Made by a program: the position numbers and the translations under genes
From: Fidelibacterota bacterium
Lineage (GTDB): Bacteria; Fidelibacterota; Marinisomatia; SCGC-AAA003-L08; D37C17
Direction of reading: 5' to 3'
Assembly: GCA_018671635.1 (NCBI GenBank)
Contig: JABHHG010000231.1
Span: 1 to 11,207 of the forward strand
DNA length: 11,207 bases
Shown here: positions 7,943-11,207 of the stretch, piece by piece
Position numbering within the stretch: the stretch's first letter is position 1
Layout: each line of letters starts with the position of its first letter
Notes under the pieces: generated by a model
Database searches by the model: none
What the model saw: the letters and a program-made list of their open reading frames with translations, nothing else
Told to the model about the DNA's origin: nothing

Positions 7943-10900
7943 TGAGGATTTATTTATTATATTTCATATTATTTTTCTCATTCATTATTGCAGATGACCA
8001 GCCCCCCGTATTTTTACCAATTGAATCAGCGGAAGATTTTTATAGTGGATCAAGTATATCATTAGAAGTCCAAGTAACGGATGAATCATTGATTAAAGAT
8101 ATTTTGCTATATTATCGATTTTCTAAGGATGATTCGTATACGAGTATTTCAATGAAAAAAGATATTTTTCATGTGGGTGAAATTCCAGAATCCGAAGTTA
8201 GGCCAGGTAGATTAGAATTTTATTATTTTGCAAGAGATGAATATGGGAATCAATCAACATGGCCTGAGGATGGTGAAAATGATCCTGAAAGCTATCCTGT
8301 TTTTGAGCCTCTATTATCAGGAGGATCACATGGCAATATTTCAATTGAATTATTAAATCCTATTGAAGATGAAGTATCAGAAGATGCATCAATTATTATT
8401 CTATCCCTATATGATCCAGAAGCGTCTTTAGATATAGATGATATACGATTATTTGTTAATGATAAAGATGTTTCAGAAAGCACTTTTAAATCAGCAGTTA
8501 TGATTACTTATGTACCTAATAAATCTTTAGAATCGGGTAAACATGTCATTGAAGTTAAGTTCATTGATGATGGTGGAGTTTATTTTATCAAAAAATTTAA
8601 ATTCACTTTAGCTGAGCTAGATCTATCATCAGCCGAAAGGATTGATTATCGTGAGAAGTTTAAATTCAAAGGGAATATCAGCTTTAATTCAGATTTTGAT
8701 GAATTTTTTGGTAAAGATCGACCTGAAAATAGACCCTTTGATTCCCATAAACTAAATATATCGGCCAAGTTTACAATTGGAGATATAAAAGTTAAATCTT
8801 CAGTATTAATGAATACCCACTTAATAGATGAGACGGCCCGTTTAGCATTGGACAGAAGTCAGCCATCGAATCGATTTAAGTTTGGACTTTCATCTCGATT
8901 TTTAGATTTTAAGTACGGAGATTTTTCTACAGAATTTTCAGAATTTACGGTAAAAGGCACTCGGATTCGCGGAGTCTATTCACGTTTAAAAATAGGTCCT
9001 TGGAAAACAAGTATTATCTCTGGAAATACAAAGGAGAAAATTGAATTTGTAAATGAAATTGGCTACGATCCAGGATATGGAGTTTGGTCAGATAGAGAAG
9101 CAGAAGATTATGATGATTCAAATGGAAATGGGCAATGGGATGAAGGTGAACCCTTTATTGATTGTGCTATGGATAATGAAGGTGAATTGATTTGTGAGGG
9201 AGATGAAAATTGGGATAATTCTCTAGGTAATCGCCAGTGGGACGATGAGGAAATATTAAATGACTCAAACAGTAATGACCAATGGGACGACGAGGAAATA
9301 TTATATGATAATTTTTTAAATCAATCAGATTGTGAGGCATCCGAACTTTCACTAACCTGGGATGAAGAACAATCAATTTGCTTTATGGATGAGAGTAATG
9401 ACCAATGGGACGACGAGGAAATATTATATGATAATTTTTTAAATCAATCAGATTGTGAGGCGTCTGAACTGTCACTAAGTTGGGACCAAGAACAATCAAT
9501 TTGCTTTATGGATCAAGGCAATGGTACATGGGATTCCGCTGAAACCTTTACTGATAATCCGTCTAGTGTCGATGGCGCACCTGTTTCAGGATTTGAATCA
9601 ATATCTCATGTCAAGCACACCAAAGGTACATCTGCCCGTAAGATGGATGCCATTCGTACTGAGTTAGATTTCTCAAAGTTTAATTTTGGGATTAATGCCT
9701 TGAGATCATATGATGATTATGATTCACTAAATTATGATGAGCTTTATGATCAATATACCTTTTTAGGAAATGCAGTAATTGGGATGGATTTTACTTTGAG
9801 GTTGAATAATAAAAAGACTCAGTTCAAGGGAGAAACTGCTATTTCACTAATGAATGATCTTAGAGGTACATCTATTGAAGTATTAGGAGAAAAATTAGAT
9901 ATGGAGCCTGATGAAATAGATGCTAATAAAGAATTATTGATGACCATTGAAGACTTAGTTGGATTTTCTATCAATAGTGATTTGATTATAGGGAGTTCTG
10001 AAGGGCGAGGCATCTCAATACCCCTTCCAGACATGGATAGTCTAGATGTAAAAGATTATTTATTGAATTCTGTATTCAAGCAAGGTACATACAGGTTCCT
10101 TTTTAAAACCCCAATTGAATTCAAAGAAAACAGTTTTGATATTCAGGCAGAATATCGGCGCGTCCCCACTAATTTTATTTCTTTGGGTAATTCATCGATT
10201 CAGACTGATATTCAAGGATTTAAGGGCTCAGTAAAGGGTCGTCTTTTAAAAAATATTTTATCAGTTAGTCTTGGATATGACAATGAACACGATAACCTAA
10301 TGGGAGAAACACCAGACGAAAAATTGAAAAGTTCAACTTCTACCTCAATTACAACATCTGGTGGACTTGGAGTTAACTATCTAGATTATCCATCCATAAA
10401 TTATTCTCTTCGGGTAATGAACCGTGAAGGGCTATCAGTAATGGAAAATGGAAAATGGGATGAAAACGAAGATTTTATTGATGGAAATGGAATTTGGGAT
10501 GAAGGTGAAGAATTTACAGATTTAGGAAACGGGGTTTATGATGAAGGTGAAGAATTTACAGATTCAGGAAATGGTGTTTATGATGAAGGTGAAGAATTTG
10601 CAGATTTAGGAAACGGTGTTTATGATGAGGGTGATGTTTTTACTGATTCACTAAACGGTGTTTATGATGTGGGTGAATCATTTACTGATATTAAACAAAT
10701 AACTGTATCTAATAAGACAACCACACATACGATCAGTCCCTCATATAAATTTGATACTGAGAATGGTATAAATGTTAGCATAGGTGGAAATATAATGATA
10801 ATGGATTATAATGATAATTTATACGACTCATCGGACACAACTGCAACCAATACTAATTTTACAACAGGATCATATACAGGTTCATTGGGATTACGTTTTG

Positions 10901-11207
10901 ATTCACCCCTTTCAGTAAATATAGGAGGAGGATTATCAATTAATTCTCCGGAAGCCGTAGATTCCAAGCCAACTGAATTTTTGGTCCTTACCTCTAAGTT
11001 AGGCTATAAATTCATGGAAAAAACATTAAGTACATTCCTAGGTTTAAATATTGTATCTGGAAGTAAGGAGACCGGTTCTGATGGTAGTGGCGGGATTGAT
11101 AATATAAAAATGACACTCAAGGCCGGTGCTCAATATAAGCTCACAAGTTCGATGAGTGTGGGGTTGAATATCAATTTTATATCATTATCTGATAATATCA
11201 CACCAAC
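7942..11207 (+). CDS. Giant outer-membrane beta-barrel-like protein with acidic repeat inserts (3' partial)
   Basis: The frame is open from ATG 7942 to the window edge (1088 codons, no stop). It begins with a signal peptide (MRIYLLYFILFFSFIIA, cleavage near A17). Residues about 20-115 and 132-230 look like two Ig-like domains; the second has 'DPEASLDIDDIRLFVNDKDV' and 'LESGKHVIEVKFID'. From about 235 onward the chain alternates short amphipathic beta-strands and turns, as in outer-membrane barrels. These include 'QPSNRFKFGLSSRFLDF', 'KGTRIRGVYSRLKIG', and later 'GSLGLRFDSPLSVNIGGGL' and 'KAGAQYKLTSSMSVGLNI'. Two acidic inserts (391-535 and 834-917) carry Asp/Asn/Gly repeats like calcium-binding loops and probably lie in surface loops. 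No TonB box or plug domain was seen, so it is not called a TonB-dependent receptor. ATG 7942 overlaps the FecR-protein stop (TAATG), with AGGA about nine bases upstream. It could be a barrel partner or surface anchor for the two preceding exported proteins. The barrel call is from residue pattern only. Confidence 0.85.
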   Translation, partial: MRIYLLYFILFFSFIIADDQPPVFLPIESAEDFYSGSSISLEVQVTDESLIKDILLYYRFSKDDSYTSISMKKDIFHVGEIPESEVRPGRLEFYYFARDEYGNQSTWPEDGENDPESYPVFEPLLSGGSHGNISIELLNPIEDEVSEDASIIILSLYDPEASLDIDDIRLFVNDKDVSESTFKSAVMITYVPNKSLESGKHVIEVKFIDDGGVYFIKKFKFTLAELDLSSAERIDYREKFKFKGNISFNSDFDEFFGKDRPENRPFDSHKLNISAKFTIGDIKVKSSVLMNTHLIDETARLALDRSQPSNRFKFGLSSRFLDFKYGDFSTEFSEFTVKGTRIRGVYSRLKIGPWKTSIISGNTKEKIEFVNEIGYDPGYGVWSDREAEDYDDSNGNGQWDEGEPFIDCAMDNEGELICEGDENWDNSLGNRQWDDEEILNDSNSNDQWDDEEILYDNFLNQSDCEASELSLTWDEEQSICFMDESNDQWDDEEILYDNFLNQSDCEASELSLSWDQEQSICFMDQGNGTWDSAETFTDNPSSVDGAPVSGFESISHVKHTKGTSARKMDAIRTELDFSKFNFGINALRSYDDYDSLNYDELYDQYTFLGNAVIGMDFTLRLNNKKTQFKGETAISLMNDLRGTSIEVLGEKLDMEPDEIDANKELLMTIEDLVGFSINSDLIIGSSEGRGISIPLPDMDSLDVKDYLLNSVFKQGTYRFLFKTPIEFKENSFDIQAEYRRVPTNFISLGNSSIQTDIQGFKGSVKGRLLKNILSVSLGYDNEHDNLMGETPDEKLKSSTSTSITTSGGLGVNYLDYPSINYSLRVMNREGLSVMENGKWDENEDFIDGNGIWDEGEEFTDLGNGVYDEGEEFTDSGNGVYDEGEEFADLGNGVYDEGDVFTDSLNGVYDVGESFTDIKQITVSNKTTTHTISPSYKFDTENGINVSIGGNIMIMDYNDNLYDSSDTTATNTNFTTGSYTGSLGLRFDSPLSVNIGGGLSINSPEAVDSKPTEFLVLTSKLGYKFMEKTLSTFLGLNIVSGSKETGSDGSGGIDNIKMTLKAGAQYKLTSSMSVGLNINFISLSDNITP
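9112..9558 (+). repeat. Acidic Asp/Asn/Gly repeat insert with cysteine pairs
   Basis: Within the barrel-like protein (residues 391-539), units built on 'D-x-N-x-x-x-WD-x-x-E' recur. They start from SNGNGQWDEGEPFID (9118-9162), go through a partial unit GNRQWDDEEILND (9226-9264) and two long copies at 9271-9516, to GNGTWDSAETFTD (9517-9555). The spacing of Asp, Asn and Gly resembles EF-hand or dockerin-like calcium loops. Several units also hold cysteine pairs (DCAMDN...LIC; DCEAS...ICFMD) that could form disulfides. The insert splits strand-rich sequence on either side, as expected of an exposed loop. Confidence 0.75.
9271..9516 (+). repeat. Near-identical 123-bp tandem duplication
   Basis: Copy 1 is 9271-9393 and copy 2 is 9394-9516, both 123 bases (41 codons), so the reading frame is preserved. 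By hand alignment they differ at nine positions, all in the second half; the first 68 bases are identical. Each encodes SNDQWDDEEILYDNFLNQ, then a Cys-containing segment ending SICFMD. The high identity indicates a recent duplication or ongoing homogenisation inside the acidic insert. Confidence 0.92.
10441..10692 (+). repeat. Six tandem 42-bp units encoding 14-residue acidic repeats
   Basis: Six consecutive 42-base units begin at 10441, 10483, 10525, 10567, 10609 and 10651. They encode variants of GNGVYDEGEEFTD(L/S), the first being the most diverged (MENGKWDENEDFID). Units 2-4 differ mainly in the final residue, alternating L and S. The Asn-Gly-x-Tyr/Trp-Asp-x-Gly-Glu pattern could coordinate calcium. 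The array sits in a second insert of the barrel-like protein (residues 834-917), flanked by strand-like sequence, and so probably faces outside the cell. Confidence 0.92.

Noticed and set aside
9167..9376. Antisense 69-codon frame rich in His and Pro
   Set aside because: It is the complement of the acidic repeat region; its regular pattern is simply the reverse reading of the repeats.
10441..10692. CRISPR array from regularly spaced repeats
   Set aside because: The units are contiguous, have no unique spacers, and keep an open coding frame, so they are protein repeats.
7942..11207. TonB-dependent receptor
   Set aside because: The N-terminal part looks like Ig domains, with no TonB box or plug motifs, so only a general barrel call is supported.

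Overview
The window is AT-rich, gene-dense bacterial DNA with every supported gene on the + strand. It is probably from a marine member of the FCB group, most likely Candidatus Marinimicrobia (SAR406 / Neomarinimicrobiota). That placement is from recall, not a search. It rests on three things: a cohesin-like plus 'VGDEIGIFD...KIWDVSEQ' secreted architecture at the left edge, acidic 'GNGxWDEGExFTD' repeats inside a predicted outer-membrane barrel, and long secreted proteins built of Ig/FN3-like modules. Bacteroidota, Ignavibacteria or Calditrichota are the alternatives.

Region 1 (2-3192) is one tightly packed transcription unit. The 3' end of a secreted-protein gene runs by a one-base stop/start overlap (TAATG) into a complete three-gene ABC-2 type transporter. 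The transporter has an ATPase of the COG4586 type and two different six-helix-like permeases of the COG4587 and COG3694 types. Its substrate cannot be read from the sequence.

Region 2 (3193-3322) is the only real intergenic gap. It carries three tandem copies of a 7-bp AT-rich unit, a possible promoter, and a GTG start nested in a three-codon mini-ORF. No convincing terminator was seen.

Region 3 (3323 to the right edge) is a second tightly coupled unit of three exported proteins. They are a 1145-residue protein of about nine Ig/FN3-like modules, a 393-residue FecR-domain protein with an Ig-like domain, and a very large protein (at least 1088 residues, running off the right edge) that looks like an outer-membrane beta-barrel with two Ig-like domains in front. 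The barrel gene has no stop inside the window. Two inserts in the barrel consist of acidic, calcium-loop-like tandem repeats, one of them with a recent 123-bp duplication.

The three genes are separated by 0 and -1 bases and all have signal peptides, so they probably build one envelope assembly. A reasonable reading is a FecR-domain periplasmic partner and a multi-Ig scaffold working with an outer-membrane barrel that shows acidic loops outside. No sigma factor, anti-sigma membrane helix or TonB plug was seen, so it is not an ordinary FecIRA system. Its function is unknown.
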